64,000 nt of DNA, from contig NZ_CP154261.1 in the NCBI RefSeq assembly GCF_039511225.1, positions 2,294,001 to 2,358,000 of the forward strand. Reading direction: 5' to 3'. The stretch comes from Sphingobacterium multivorum (GTDB lineage Bacteria > Bacteroidota > Bacteroidia > Sphingobacteriales > Sphingobacteriaceae). This document shows, in pieces, positions 52,322-61,603 of the stretch. The translations under genes and the position numbers were made by a program. Below the pieces are notes generated by a model, which was not told where the DNA came from, ran no database searches, and saw only the letters and a program-made list of their open reading frames with translations. Numbering within the stretch: the first letter of the stretch is position 1; the number at the start of each line of letters is the position of its first letter.

Positions 52322-53098
52322 CTAGTCTTTGATACAGTACTCTATTCCATTTAAACCGACGTATATTTCCTTATCGAGGTCACCGCGATAGCCAATAAAC
52401 AGCGGATACTGCTGTTCACGTAGTGGATTATTGTAAAGTTTCTCGATATTCGCATACTTTGCTTTAACAACGATCTGATTGGTTTCGCTATTTTTTATTC
52501 CCTTCAGTAAAGTGTGTTCACTGGTAAAATCTAGATAGGGTATTTCTTTTCGTTTGGGTCGAAAAATCAATTTAACTCCTTCTTCAATTAACTCCTTATT
52601 TTTTATGCGAAATTCCTGAATGGATTGGTCTTCCGGAAATAGTTGTTTTCCGCTCTGGTTATCTTTGATGTGTTGAAAGAGTGTTTTTTGATCTATACTG
52701 TCGCTATGATAAACAGTCGAATTTTTGTAGAGATAAATTGTTGTTTCACCTGTTTTAAAATCGGCACCATTGTATTTATATACTCGTGCACCCTTTTTAT
52801 CGATACGGTAGCGTTCGCCATTGAATAGTACCCAGGCATAGTCTTTTGTTCCATATTTAACGATCTCGGGATTATTCACATGGAAAAGTTGGAAATTGTA
52901 ATCAGCCTCGAATAATTCTGCTTTTTCAAAAAATGCCTTTATCTTAACGTTTAGTGATTTGTCACAGTAGCCATATAAGCCGTTCTGCATGAGTGTCGGA
53001 ATTAAATCAGGATACGCCAAATCTGATGAAGCTAATTTATCTTGGGCCGGAGTAGGTATACTTAAAAAGGTTAAAAGAAGTAAAATAAAATTTTTCAT
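52322..53098 (-). CDS. Secreted hypothetical protein with WG-like repeats
   Basis: A 258-residue protein with a signal peptide ending near TPAQ (residue 19). Short Gly-Tyr segments (LMQNGLYGYCDKSLNVKI near 36-53, and KYANIEKLYNNP near the end) resemble WG repeats, but they are few and irregular. No catalytic motif is evident and no function is proposed. It has its own -7 box at 53124. Confidence 0.55.
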   Translation of the reverse strand: MKNFILLLLTFLSIPTPAQDKLASSDLAYPDLIPTLMQNGLYGYCDKSLNVKIKAFFEKAELFEADYNFQLFHVNNPEIVKYGTKDYAWVLFNGERYRIDKKGARVYKYNGADFKTGETTIYLYKNSTVYHSDSIDQKTLFQHIKDNQSGKQLFPEDQSIQEFRIKNKELIEEGVKLIFRPKRKEIPYLDFTSEHTLLKGIKNSETNQIVVKAKYANIEKLYNNPLREQQYPLFIGYRGDLDKEIYVGLNGIEYCIKD

Positions 53099-53123
53099 CC
53101 GTTGTGCTATTTAATGTGCCTAA

Positions 53124-53131
53124 CAAAGCTA
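53124..53131 (-). promoter_or_regulatory. -7 box TAGCTTTG of the WG-like gene
   Basis: An exact TAnnTTTG match on the minus strand, 25 bases before the ATG at 53098; a TTG lies 23 bases further upstream, slightly too far. Confidence 0.45.
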
Positions 53132-53241
53132 TTAAATTAGCTCTGTAAAAAAATCAATGGAAATAGTGATTTTTAATATTGCTGAGCCTCGAAAGGATCG
53201 AACCCGGCCGAACTTTTTTTGGATCCTAATAGCTTTAAAAC

Positions 53242-53270
53242 AAAAAAAGCTAATCTTGCGATTAGCTTTT
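53242..53270 (-). terminator. tRNA-Lys terminator
   Basis: A stem of 7 GC-containing pairs (53249-53255 with 53260-53266) extended by A-T pairs, ending in a T-run on the minus strand, six bases after the tRNA. Confidence 0.8.
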
Positions 53271-53276
53271 CTTTTG

Positions 53277-53349
53277 TGATCCCGCTGGGATTCGAACCCA
53301 GGACCCATACATTAAAAGTGTATTGCTCTACCAGCTGAGCTACGGAATC
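53277..53349 (-). tRNA. tRNA-Lys (anticodon TTT)
   Basis: A complete cloverleaf on the minus strand. The acceptor stem GATTCCG pairs with CGGGATC (one G-T). The D arm is GCTCAGCTGGTAGAGC, the anticodon loop CTTTTAA with anticodon TTT, and the T arm CTGGGTTCGAATCCCAG. The discriminator base is A and the CCA end is not encoded. Confidence 0.97.
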
Positions 53350-53393
53350 TTACTTCTTTGTTTTAGAACTAACGTTCCTTGTTTGAAGTGATG

Positions 53394-53424
53394 CAAAGAT
53401 AGGGTTAATCCCTATTCCACGCAA
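53394..53424 (-). promoter_or_regulatory. tRNA-Lys promoter, TTG-N20-TATCTTTG
   Basis: On the minus strand, TTG (53424-53422) and TATCTTTG (53401-53394) are exactly 20 bases apart. The predicted start is about 40 bases before the mature tRNA. Confidence 0.85.
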
Positions 53425-53490
53425 GTATTTATGCCATAAAAATGCGCTACAGCTGTTTAGGGCTTCATTTTTAGTGGTTTATTTTTTCTT

Positions 53491-53769
53491 TTAGGAGAGG
53501 AATTCTCGATCTTCATCCGATAATTGAGGTTTTTTGTGATCGTTTTCTTCTTCCGATTCGTCTATTTCCTCCTGTTCGTGTACCTGCTGTTTCTTTTTTC
53601 CGGTTTTTAGCAGCGATACAAAGACAATTCCGGCAATAAAAAATGTCAATAGTAGCTTCCATAGTGCCACTTGTGATTCCCCGAGAAAATTGAGCTGAAC
53701 CGATTGCGGATTCTTGACACAGACAACTGTGATGATAACCGTAATTAAGATTAAAAAGATATTACGCAT
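53491..53769 (-). CDS. LapA-domain (DUF1049) small membrane protein
   Basis: A 92-residue protein with two transmembrane helices (about residues 3-20 and 37-57) around a short loop containing NPQSVQLNFLG, as in the LapA/DUF1049 family. Its tail is acidic and cytoplasmic (EEIDESEEENDH). E. coli LapA helps regulate lipopolysaccharide assembly; Bacteroidota members are uncharacterised. The gene stands alone, between tRNA-Lys and the copper ATPase. Confidence 0.75.
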   Translation of the reverse strand: MRNIFLILITVIITVVCVKNPQSVQLNFLGESQVALWKLLLTFFIAGIVFVSLLKTGKKKQQVHEQEEIDESEEENDHKKPQLSDEDREFLS

Positions 53770-53824
53770 GTTACTGTAAGCTATATGTCGTTATTGTAGC
53801 AGCGAATATAGGGAATATCTGTTT

Positions 53825-56677
53825 TTAATCGATATCGATCTTTGCACGATTTAAGCGTAAAGAATTCAAAATAACCGAAACGGAACTAAAACTCATTGCG
53901 GCAGCTGCTATCATGGGTGACAGGAGAATTCCGAAAGATGGATATAGCAGTCCGGCTGCCAATGGAATACCGAGTATATTATAGACAAAAGCAAAACCCA
54001 GGTTTTCCTTAATGTTACGAAGCAATTTATGACTCAGTACTTTTGCTTTGGCAATTCCAGTAAGATCTCCTTTCAACAAAGTCAAAGAAGCACTTTGTAT
54101 GGCAACGTCGGTACCCGTACCCATGGCAATGCCGATATCGGCTTGAGCAAGGGCAGGGGCATCATTGATACCATCACCGGCCATCGCGACCACATGACCT
54201 TGTTGCTGTAATGTATGAATCTCTTGCAACTTATCTTTGGGCAAGGCATTGGCTTTGAAATGCTTGATGCCGACTTGATCCGCCACAGCCTTTGCCGTAT
54301 GGACATTATCTCCAGTCAGCATGACTACATCGACTTGATGTTTTTGGAGGTATTGAATTGCCTGCTTCGATGAAGCCTTGATTTGATCTGAAATACTAAA
54401 ATAGCCCAATAAGGTTTGATCTTTTGCGAGGAAAGACACCGTTTTTCCATTGGACTGAGCGGTTTCAGCCATCTGCTTCATATCGTGTGGAACTGCTATA
54501 CCGATAGACTCCATCAATAATTGATTGCCAAGTGCTATACTGTTTCCGTTTATGTTTCCTTTGATTCCTTGTCCCGCTACGTTTTCGAAATCGGAAACTT
54601 TATTTTCTGTTTTACTGTTTTCTTTTTTTGCTCTTTCAATAATAGCATGACCTAAAGGATGTGTGCTATTGGTATTTAAAGCGGCAGCCAAAGACAATAT
54701 TTCGTCTTTGCTACTGGAGGAGTTTGGTTGAATATCATCGACGGTGGGTTTTCCTTCGGTGATGGTACCTGTTTTGTCTGTTAGTACCATATCGACCTGG
54801 TTCATTTTTTCCAGCGCACTTGCATCTTTGATCAGGATGCCATGTTTGGCTCCTTTGCCGACACCAACCATGACGGACATCGGTGTAGCGAGCCCCAAGG
54901 CACAGGGGCAGGCAACAATTAGTACGGCAAGTGCATTGGCAAAGCCGAACGCTAAGGAAGCAGAAGGAACCCAGAGCCACCAGGTAAGAAATGTCAAAAT
55001 TGCAATGATAATGACAATCGGAACAAATACCTCGGATACTTTATCTGTTAACCGTTGAATGGGTGCCTTGCTTCTGCTGGCATCATTAACAAGTTGAATA
55101 ATCTGAGCCAAGAGTGTGTCCGAACCAATACGCTCTGCTTTCATGAGGAAACTGCGGTCGCCATTGATGGTTCCTGAACTGACATGATCGCCTTCCTGCT
55201 TTTCTACTGGAATAGGTTCACCCGTCAGCATGGATTCATCGATGCTGCTGTTGCCATCCGTAATTTGTCCGTCGACTGGAATTTTATCACCGGGTTTTAC
55301 TTTGAGTATATCACCAAGTTGAATTTGATCTATGCCTATTTTTTTATCGATTCCATTTTCCACGCGCGTAGCTTCGGAAGGACTCAGCTTGATCAGTTCT
55401 TTGATCGCTGAATTGGTTTTGGAATGTGCTTTAGCCTCCATCACCTGGCCTAACAATACCAGCGTTAGAATGACGGTAACGGACTCGAAGTAAAGCGCAA
55501 TGTAGCCATGGTGATTTTTTAATTCGTCAGGAAAGATCTGCGGAAAAAATAGACCTACCAAACTATAGACAAACGCAGCTCCAGCACCAAGTGCAATCAG
55601 GCTAAACATATTAAGGCGCCAGGTTTTGAAAGATACCCAGCCACGTTGAAAAAAAGACCAACAGGTGTAAAAAACAACCGGTAAAGATAAAACCAGTTGT
55701 ATCCATCCCGACCAGCTGGGCGGAATGATTTTACCGATCGGGTTGCCCGGAAGCATTTCACCCATGGAAAGTATAAATATGGGGACAGTAAATAGGATAG
55801 AGACCCATAATTTCATACGAAGATTACGATAGGTATGATCGTCGTCCGCATTATTACCATTGGCTATAGGCACAAGGTCCATACCACATATGGGGCAATT
55901 TCCGGGATGGTCTTGTACAATCTCAGGATGCATTGGGCAAGTATATTGAAGGTCTGTCTTTAACATGGGGACCTTTTCCAGGTTCATGCCGCATACGGGG
56001 CAGTTTCCGGGTTCGCCGTAAAGCTTGTCGCCTTCACAATGCATTGGGCAATAGTATTTATCCGCAGACGGATTACTATGTGCTTTGTCGGCTGGGGATG
56101 CTGTCTTAGGCTGATGTGTAGTATTATGATCGTTGTGGACGCGACTATGGGGTGTAGGAACTGCTGTACTTGATTGAATAGGCGGATTATGTTGATGTTC
56201 CTGATCGCTGTGCGAGACTGAATCGTGTTTTACCAAATGCATGCCACATACGGGGCAGCTTCCTGGTGAATCATAAAGCTTATCGCCTTCACAATGCATC
56301 GGACAATAGTATTTATCCGCAGACGGATTACCATGTGCTTTGTCGGGCGTAGCTAATGTTTGTGACTGATGCATTGTCGCATTTGACTGAGCGGAATGGT
56401 TGTGTTGCTGTTCGCTATGGATAGGCGGAACTTCCATGGATTGATCGGAGGGAACCTCGGAAGTATGCTGATGTGCTTCGCCGATTTGATATGGCCCCAA
56501 TTTGGATATTATTTCCTGTAATTGCTGTAACGGAATGTGTTTCTGGGATGTTATTGTGATGCTTGGCGGGTTTAAAGTCACCTCGGCATGAACCCCAGGT
56601 AACTCGTTCAATGCATGTTCGATTGTTGTTTTACATCCATCACAGGACATTCCTGAAAGTGTATAGCGGTGTTGCAT
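53825..56677 (-). CDS. copA: Copper-exporting P1B-type ATPase with HMA and three HMBD zinc-ribbon-like modules
   Basis: A 950-residue copper pump. An N-terminal HMA domain has GMSCDGC (near residues 9-15). Three heavy-metal-binding modules of the pattern YxCPMHxE...CPxCGM lie near 118-146, 207-235 and 245-271. They are linked by His-rich stretches. The P-type core follows with the CPC ion motif ([10 protein letters not shown]), phosphorylation site DKTGTIT, TGEPIPV and [10 protein letters not shown]. It exports Cu(I), possibly with other soft metals, from the cytoplasm. The first two HMBD modules come from a recent duplication (see the repeat entry). No copper regulator is nearby. Confidence 0.95.
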   Translation of the reverse strand: MQHRYTLSGMSCDGCKTTIEHALNELPGVHAEVTLNPPSITITSQKHIPLQQLQEIISKLGPYQIGEAHQHTSEVPSDQSMEVPPIHSEQQHNHSAQSNATMHQSQTLATPDKAHGNPSADKYYCPMHCEGDKLYDSPGSCPVCGMHLVKHDSVSHSDQEHQHNPPIQSSTAVPTPHSRVHNDHNTTHQPKTASPADKAHSNPSADKYYCPMHCEGDKLYGEPGNCPVCGMNLEKVPMLKTDLQYTCPMHPEIVQDHPGNCPICGMDLVPIANGNNADDDHTYRNLRMKLWVSILFTVPIFILSMGEMLPGNPIGKIIPPSWSGWIQLVLSLPVVFYTCWSFFQRGWVSFKTWRLNMFSLIALGAGAAFVYSLVGLFFPQIFPDELKNHHGYIALYFESVTVILTLVLLGQVMEAKAHSKTNSAIKELIKLSPSEATRVENGIDKKIGIDQIQLGDILKVKPGDKIPVDGQITDGNSSIDESMLTGEPIPVEKQEGDHVSSGTINGDRSFLMKAERIGSDTLLAQIIQLVNDASRSKAPIQRLTDKVSEVFVPIVIIIAILTFLTWWLWVPSASLAFGFANALAVLIVACPCALGLATPMSVMVGVGKGAKHGILIKDASALEKMNQVDMVLTDKTGTITEGKPTVDDIQPNSSSSKDEILSLAAALNTNSTHPLGHAIIERAKKENSKTENKVSDFENVAGQGIKGNINGNSIALGNQLLMESIGIAVPHDMKQMAETAQSNGKTVSFLAKDQTLLGYFSISDQIKASSKQAIQYLQKHQVDVVMLTGDNVHTAKAVADQVGIKHFKANALPKDKLQEIHTLQQQGHVVAMAGDGINDAPALAQADIGIAMGTGTDVAIQSASLTLLKGDLTGIAKAKVLSHKLLRNIKENLGFAFVYNILGIPLAAGLLYPSFGILLSPMIAAAAMSFSSVSVILNSLRLNRAKIDID
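55985..56346. repeat. Internal duplication within copA (HMBD modules 1 and 2)
   Basis: Two 107-base copies, at 55985-56091 and 56240-56346, differ at few positions, several of them silent. Each encodes part of one HMBD module and the adjoining linker. The third module does not share this DNA similarity. The copies are about 255 bases apart start to start and in frame. Confidence 0.8.
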
Positions 56678-56929
56678 AGCGTTGTCTTTGTTGCCTAAAG
56701 TTAAAAGTTATATCGAGGTGATTTTTACACTTTTACCGGGTTTTTTTGTAAAATTTCCCGTTGATAATATGCTTTCAATTTGCCCCCGTTTTCTAGGTCG
56801 AGCCAGCTTTATAGTCTTCGGGAGACGGAATGTGATGTGAAAAACATCGAAATCACGCTATGATAAACACAATCGAGCTATGTTTTGTTTGCTTGGGGGG
56901 AGGTATGGGATAGGGGAATTTCCCCTTGA

Positions 56930-57163
56930 TTAGGCCAGTAGCATTACTTGGGGATGTTTGATCAATGTATTGATGGTTACCTGCTCTTTCAAAACTGCTT
57001 CGTGAAAAGGCGCTGGAATCATCAGTTTAAATGTTTTTTTTGTGGTTTTGACCATGAATAGGGCGCCGTGAACGACCTGTTTATCATCTATGATCAACGT
57101 GTGCTGTTTTACCAATTGGCTTCCCAATTTTTCCTTTTCGATGTGCTGTATAAGTTGTTGCAT
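56930..57163 (-). CDS. Small hypothetical protein, 77 residues
   Basis: An ATG-initiated frame starting MQQLIQHIEKEKLG, with no signal peptide or membrane segment. Predicted strands (HTLIIDDKQVVHGALFM, KTFKLMIPAP) follow an N-terminal helix. No family recognised. The frame extends to a GTG at 57247, but that would place the TAATTTTG box at 57182-57189 inside the gene; the ATG at 57163 lies 18 bases after the box. It is divergent from fbp. Confidence 0.6.
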   Translation of the reverse strand: MQQLIQHIEKEKLGSQLVKQHTLIIDDKQVVHGALFMVKTTKKTFKLMIPAPFHEAVLKEQVTINTLIKHPQVMLLA

Positions 57164-57181
57164 TGTATCAGAATATTTAGC

Positions 57182-57189
57182 CAAAATTA
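57182..57189 (-). promoter_or_regulatory. -7 box TAATTTTG of the 77-residue protein gene
   Basis: An exact TAnnTTTG match on the minus strand with a predicted leader of about 14 bases to the ATG at 57163. Confidence 0.5.
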
Positions 57190-57318
57190 CCAAATACTTA
57201 GCATTTATTGTTTTTTTTCTAATCGTCGCTCTTTGAAATTTATCCACTGCTTTCCACCTTTTATTATCTTTTTAATAGCTAATAATCGTTTTAGCAAAGA
57301 AGAGTTTTCAAAACTTAG

Positions 57319-57332
57319 CGCAATCGATTGCG
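57319..57332. promoter_or_regulatory. 14-bp palindromic operator (CGCAATCGATTGCG)
   Basis: A perfect palindrome with a central CG, the symmetry typical of LacI/GalR-family operators (Cra/FruR sites have the same centre). It lies about 85 bases upstream of the predicted fbp start. No LacI-family gene is in the window. The site assignment is inference from symmetry and position. Confidence 0.5.
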
Positions 57333-57372
57333 TATTTAGTCTGCTAAAATGCTAAATATGAGCAGCATGTGT

Positions 57373-57404
57373 TTGCTAAAGTTTGTTTAACTTTTTTAGC
57401 TTTG
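57373..57404 (+). promoter_or_regulatory. fbp promoter, TTG-N21-TAGCTTTG
   Basis: TTG at 57373-57375 and TAGCTTTG at 57397-57404, 21 bases apart. The predicted leader to the ATG at 57433 is about 24 bases. Confidence 0.75.
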
Positions 57405-57432
57405 TGCAACAAATATCCAATAAAACAATATT

Positions 57433-58443
57433 ATGAGTGGTATAACTACACTAGGTCAATTTATCATTGAAAAACAGGCCGATTTTCCATATGCCAAAGG
57501 GGAACTTTCTAGACTCTTGCGCGATATTGGAATTGCGGCAAAAATTGTAAATAGAGAGGTAAATAAAGCGGGATTGGTTGATATTTTAGGCGATGCAGGA
57601 CAGGTTAATGTGCAGGGCGAGGGACAAAAGAAACTGGATGTTTACGCTGATGAACAGTTTATCAAAGCACTTCAAAGTGGGGGCGAATGCTGTGTAGTTG
57701 CCTCAGAGGAGCATGAAAATCCAGTTTACATCCAATCAGGGGTTTCCAAAAATGCCAAATATATTGTGTGTATTGACCCCCTGGATGGCTCAAGCAATAT
57801 TGATGTCAACGTATCTGTGGGGACTATTTTTTCCATTTATCGACGAATTTCTGATACGGGTGTTTCTTGTAATAGCAATGATATTTTACAACATGGAACG
57901 AAACAGGTCGCTGCAGGTTATGTGATCTATGGTAGTTCAACCATGTTGGTGTATACAACCGGAAAGGGCGTAAACGGATTCACATTGGATCCATCGATCG
58001 GCGAGTTTTGTTTATCCCATCCCGACATGAAAATTCCGGCTTCGGGCCAAATTTATTCAATTAACGAGGGAAATTATTCCAAATTTCCAAACGGCGTCAA
58101 GCAATATATCAAATATTGCCAAATGGAAGACAGTGCAACGCAACGCCCCTATGCGTCACGGTATATCGGCTCAATGGTCGCCGATATACACCGCAATCTC
58201 CTCAAAGGGGGCATTTTTCTTTATCCAACGACTTCTGCACACCCTAATGGGAAACTGAGATTGATGTATGAGTGCAATCCAATCGCTTTTATTATCGAGC
58301 AGGCCGGAGGTAAAGCTTCGAATGGATCTCAGCGTATACTAGATATTGAGCCAAAAACTTTGCACCAACGATCAGCAGCTTTTTTGGGCAATACCGATAT
58401 GGTTGAATTGCTGGAAGATTTTCTGAAAAAATACAGTGATTGA
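57433..58443 (+). CDS. fbp: Class I fructose-1,6-bisphosphatase
   Basis: A 336-residue class I FBPase, the key gluconeogenic step from fructose-1,6-bisphosphate to fructose-6-phosphate. Metal and phosphate motifs are [11 protein letters not shown] (near residues 115-125), with upstream ASEEHEN (near 92-98), and [22 protein letters not shown] with the catalytic Glu near 280. Length and motifs are normal. It lies alone with its own promoter. It fits with the glycogen operon elsewhere in the window: both supply or store hexose phosphate. Confidence 0.96.
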   Translation: MSGITTLGQFIIEKQADFPYAKGELSRLLRDIGIAAKIVNREVNKAGLVDILGDAGQVNVQGEGQKKLDVYADEQFIKALQSGGECCVVASEEHENPVYIQSGVSKNAKYIVCIDPLDGSSNIDVNVSVGTIFSIYRRISDTGVSCNSNDILQHGTKQVAAGYVIYGSSTMLVYTTGKGVNGFTLDPSIGEFCLSHPDMKIPASGQIYSINEGNYSKFPNGVKQYIKYCQMEDSATQRPYASRYIGSMVADIHRNLLKGGIFLYPTTSAHPNGKLRLMYECNPIAFIIEQAGGKASNGSQRILDIEPKTLHQRSAAFLGNTDMVELLEDFLKKYSD

Positions 58444-58494
58444 TTCTGTAGTGATTCAATGACAGGTAAGATTCTTTAGACCATAAGAATTATT

Positions 58495-58543
58495 TATCTT
58501 TGTCCCCAGAAAATGGCTTCATTATTGCGAAGCCATTTCTTTT
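58495..58543 (+). promoter_or_regulatory. -7 box TATCTTTG followed by a terminator-like leader hairpin
   Basis: TATCTTTG lies at 58495-58502. A 10-bp perfect stem follows (58512-58521 with 58530-58539), then a T-rich tail. If the box is used, the transcript begins just before the hairpin and reads through it into the transpeptidase gene. The hairpin may also end the fbp transcript. Confidence 0.5.
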
Positions 58544-58557
58544 TCACGATTTGTAAT

Positions 58558-59997
58558 ATGTTACGATTTTTAGTTTTTATTTCAGTAGTATTTTTTTCTT
58601 GTAAAGATAACCCTCCAACTTATGGCGATGTGCTGGCGAAGGAGTTTGAAAATAAGTCCTATAAGGATTTTGACACAGCTGCTTACGTAAAAGTCTTCCG
58701 TGACGTGTATGCTAAGGAAAAATCCCAATTGGTTAATTCGAGCTGGATGAAGGAATTATCGGATTCTACTGAAGGGATGACTTTAATTGCCGAACATCTC
58801 TTTGATGGTAGTATCGATACTATGATTACTTACTTCGAGCGAAGTGAAGAGCATGGTATTCGGACCAGTTATTTCCATACGGCTGCGATTAAGGAAACGT
58901 TGTTTTCGCTTCGAAAACTGAAGGGCAAAGATGTTGCCGAAGTTTATCCTTTATTGGCGAAGCTTGACTTATTGAGCACTGATGGACTCGTGGCTTATAT
59001 CAGCAGTATCAAATATGGTGTGGTCAATCCCAAACGCCTTTATGGAAGGTATTTCGTTCCTCAAAAACGTATGAGCTATGGCAAAGTTGTCAACTTATTG
59101 GACAGCGTGAAAATCGGAAACGTCTTGGCCGATATACAGCCTAAAAATCAATATTATGCTAGATTTCAAGATTTGTTGGAAAATGGGAATCTAAACAGTG
59201 CACAACGAAGCCAGGTGTTAATGGTATTGGAAAAATTGCGCTGGATGGGGGATGCTTTTCCGGAGAAATATGTATTTGTGAACATACCTGAACAGCGTTT
59301 ACATATCATGGAAGATGGGAAGACAAGCCAACTGATGAATGTGTGTGTGGGTGAAACAGACAATCCGGCATATACGCGGAAAGGTGAGAACCATGAGACG
59401 CCTGTGATGCAGGGGATGTTGGATGCCATGCAAGTTAATCCGGTATGGAATATTCCAAGCAGTATTGTTAAGAAAGAATTATTGGCAAGTGTTCGGAATA
59501 ATCCAAACTATTTGGCGTCGCGCAATATGGTGGCTTATTACAAAGGTAAACAAGTGGATCCTACAACTGTCAATTGGAATTCGGATTCTGTGGAGAATTT
59601 TCGTTTCAAACAGAATCCCGGTTCGGATAATTCATTGGGGAATGTAAAGTTCCTGTTCGAGAATCCCTATTCTATTTATCTACATGATACGCCGGCAAAA
59701 CAAATGTTTGGGCAAAGCAACCGGGCGGTCAGCCATGGTTGTGTGCGTGTAGAAAAACCTGTGGATTTGGCGTCTTATCTTGTCAATAATGAAAAACAGG
59801 CCGAAAAAATTGCGAAAGAAATTACGACAGATTCCATTTCAAAGTCTCGCTGGGTAACACTAAAACGGCAGATGCCAGTTTATATCACGTATTATACAAC
59901 TTGGTTGGATGACGAAGGTAAAATTGTTACTTATCCGGATATATACGGGTACGACCCGCGTTTAAAGGAAGCGTTAAAGAAGTATTGGACAAATTGA
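58558..59997 (+). CDS. L,D-transpeptidase (YcbB-like, YkuD domain)
   Basis: A 479-residue envelope protein; the N terminus MLRFLVFISVVFFSC looks like a lipoprotein signal with Cys near residue 15. A helical middle part (about 40-240) precedes the YkuD catalytic domain, with HDTPAKQMFGQSNRAVSHGCVRV: the catalytic Cys of SHGCVRV lies near residue 399. It forms 3-3 cross-links in peptidoglycan or attaches proteins to it. An upstream in-frame ATG at 58513 lies within the leader hairpin and would add 15 residues before the hydrophobic stretch; the start is therefore uncertain. Confidence 0.88.
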   Translation: MLRFLVFISVVFFSCKDNPPTYGDVLAKEFENKSYKDFDTAAYVKVFRDVYAKEKSQLVNSSWMKELSDSTEGMTLIAEHLFDGSIDTMITYFERSEEHGIRTSYFHTAAIKETLFSLRKLKGKDVAEVYPLLAKLDLLSTDGLVAYISSIKYGVVNPKRLYGRYFVPQKRMSYGKVVNLLDSVKIGNVLADIQPKNQYYARFQDLLENGNLNSAQRSQVLMVLEKLRWMGDAFPEKYVFVNIPEQRLHIMEDGKTSQLMNVCVGETDNPAYTRKGENHETPVMQGMLDAMQVNPVWNIPSSIVKKELLASVRNNPNYLASRNMVAYYKGKQVDPTTVNWNSDSVENFRFKQNPGSDNSLGNVKFLFENPYSIYLHDTPAKQMFGQSNRAVSHGCVRVEKPVDLASYLVNNEKQAEKIAKEITTDSISKSRWVTLKRQMPVYITYYTTWLDDEGKIVTYPDIYGYDPRLKEALKKYWTN

Positions 59998-60001
59998 TGA
60001 G

Positions 60002-60035
60002 AAAGGCTTAACCAAATGCGTTAAGCCTTTTTTTT
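60002..60035 (+). terminator. Terminator of the L,D-transpeptidase gene
   Basis: An 11-bp perfect stem (60002-60012 with 60020-60030) followed by T8. It overlaps nothing of the convergent DUF3943 gene, which ends at 60040. Confidence 0.9.
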
Positions 60036-60039
60036 ATAG

Positions 60040-61572
60040 CTAATATTCAGAGTTGTAGGCTAGGGCTATCCGGACAAAAGGATAGTCTTTGTTTACGTTG
60101 TTATGGTCTTGATAACGACCTTCCAATCTAAAGTAACCAGAGTAAAGGTTGACGCCAAAGTTCTTCCAGATACGCATTGAAGCACTCGTGGATGCCGTAT
60201 GAAGAAAATGGTGGGATTTGTTACCACTGATTGTGACAAAATATCCACCACGATAATCTACACCAAATTTAAAGCGGTTCAATGTGCTCAATGTAGCCGA
60301 AGCCCTAACATCAGCTCCGGGTCCGTAATCGTATGTGCGGCTTTCACCAAAATGGAGGTAGGGATCGGGTACAGCGGCCAATACCACCGGACCACCACCA
60401 AGAATGGTTGTCAGCTTGGTATGGCTACCAATATTGAAGTTTGAAAAGACATTGTAATTGATGCTCTGGGATCCGTAATAAAAAGCTTCATTGCGCAGAA
60501 AGTCGAAATGTGCAGACACAATACCACGGTGGCGTCCTGTTAAATTGGAGAGAATACGGTTTCCATATAGCGAAGCATAGACATTGACCGCATTGACAAT
60601 GGAACTATCATCTGATCCGAGTTCCAAATTGAGGAAGAAGTCATCAAAGGGTTTCTTTTTGTCTATATCATTGTTGGTGTAAATCAGTTTGATACGTGCA
60701 TATACGTCATTCTTTCCTTTATTTAAGATGTCATGTTCTTTGGCATCAAACCGTCTTAGCCCCAATTCAACTTCGGTGTGCACTAAAGAACTGTCGATAA
60801 CAGCTCCCTTGACCTTATCTCCCCAGCGCCCATCGAGCAGTCGGTTGAGTCCGTTTATCGGATTGATCAGCATGGCCAGTAGTTCTTTTTTATTACGTTG
60901 TCCTTTAGTTAGGCTTGGTCGTGAAAGAATATGATGCGATAGTCTATGGGTCATTTCACCTAAAATAGTACCCCCAAAGCTTGTGTTGATGATATCATTG
61001 ATGGATGGGGGTTCGGTTTCACCTGCAGTTTCCCAGATATAGCTACCAGCTACGGTTGCAGCTGTTGATTGTAGAAAACTATAGTTGTTGGATCGGAAGG
61101 AATTGAAATAAAACTGACCGTGATAAGGGTGCGCCATTTGATTCGTTGCAAAAAGATTGTCGTCCCAGGTCCAGGCAGACAGTTTTAAATGGCTAAAGAA
61201 GTTTTTAAAGGAAATATGGGAAACAGGATCTTTTCGAATGAAGTAATTAACCGAGGCAGGAATAGCCTGGATGGAGAACCACTCAATTCCCGCCCTTAAG
61301 AAGTTCTTTTTTTGGTAATCAAATAGACTGTCTGTTTGTTTTACATTGATACGATGATTGTTCCATGGTTTTGGCTGCTCGCGGTGGAACAAGTGATTTT
61401 TTTCGACTGATGTCGCTCGAAATAGGCTATCTGAATTCATTAAAGAGTCTCTTGCTGGAAGGAGTGCTGCCTTACTTGGCCCTATATTCCCGAGCTGGAC
61501 AAGCACCCAAAAGATAAATATAAAGAGACTATAGTGACGTTGGTTAATGCGTTGTTTGATCGAAATGAACAT
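60040..61572 (-). CDS. DUF3943 outer-membrane-type protein
   Basis: A 510-residue protein of the DUF3943 family: WTWDDNLFATNQMAHPYHGQFYFNSFRSN is split here as DDNLFATNQ and HPYHGQFYF (near residues 140-162), followed by SYIWETAGETEPPSINDIINTSFGG (ETEPPSIND near 185-193). The C-terminal half is rich in alternating strands, consistent with an outer-membrane barrel. Function unknown. The longer frame begins at a TTG (61662) upstream of the TATATTTG box, so the ATG at 61572 was chosen; it is followed by a hydrophobic segment that serves as signal. Confidence 0.8.
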   Translation of the reverse strand: MFISIKQRINQRHYSLFIFIFWVLVQLGNIGPSKAALLPARDSLMNSDSLFRATSVEKNHLFHREQPKPWNNHRINVKQTDSLFDYQKKNFLRAGIEWFSIQAIPASVNYFIRKDPVSHISFKNFFSHLKLSAWTWDDNLFATNQMAHPYHGQFYFNSFRSNNYSFLQSTAATVAGSYIWETAGETEPPSINDIINTSFGGTILGEMTHRLSHHILSRPSLTKGQRNKKELLAMLINPINGLNRLLDGRWGDKVKGAVIDSSLVHTEVELGLRRFDAKEHDILNKGKNDVYARIKLIYTNNDIDKKKPFDDFFLNLELGSDDSSIVNAVNVYASLYGNRILSNLTGRHRGIVSAHFDFLRNEAFYYGSQSINYNVFSNFNIGSHTKLTTILGGGPVVLAAVPDPYLHFGESRTYDYGPGADVRASATLSTLNRFKFGVDYRGGYFVTISGNKSHHFLHTASTSASMRIWKNFGVNLYSGYFRLEGRYQDHNNVNKDYPFVRIALAYNSEY

Positions 61573-61603
61573 ACTGTTTTGCGATAAAATTTGTAAAGAA
61601 TAA

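Noticed and set aside
53190..53211. tRNA T-arm-like sequence (reverse complement contains GGGTTCGATCC) next to tRNA-Lys
   Set aside because: The flanking bases do not form a T stem and no D or anticodon arm follows; could be a tRNA-end fragment but no integrated element borders it.
57164..57247. GTG-initiated longer form of the 77-residue orphan protein
   Set aside because: It would include the TAATTTTG promoter box at 57182-57189 in the coding region.
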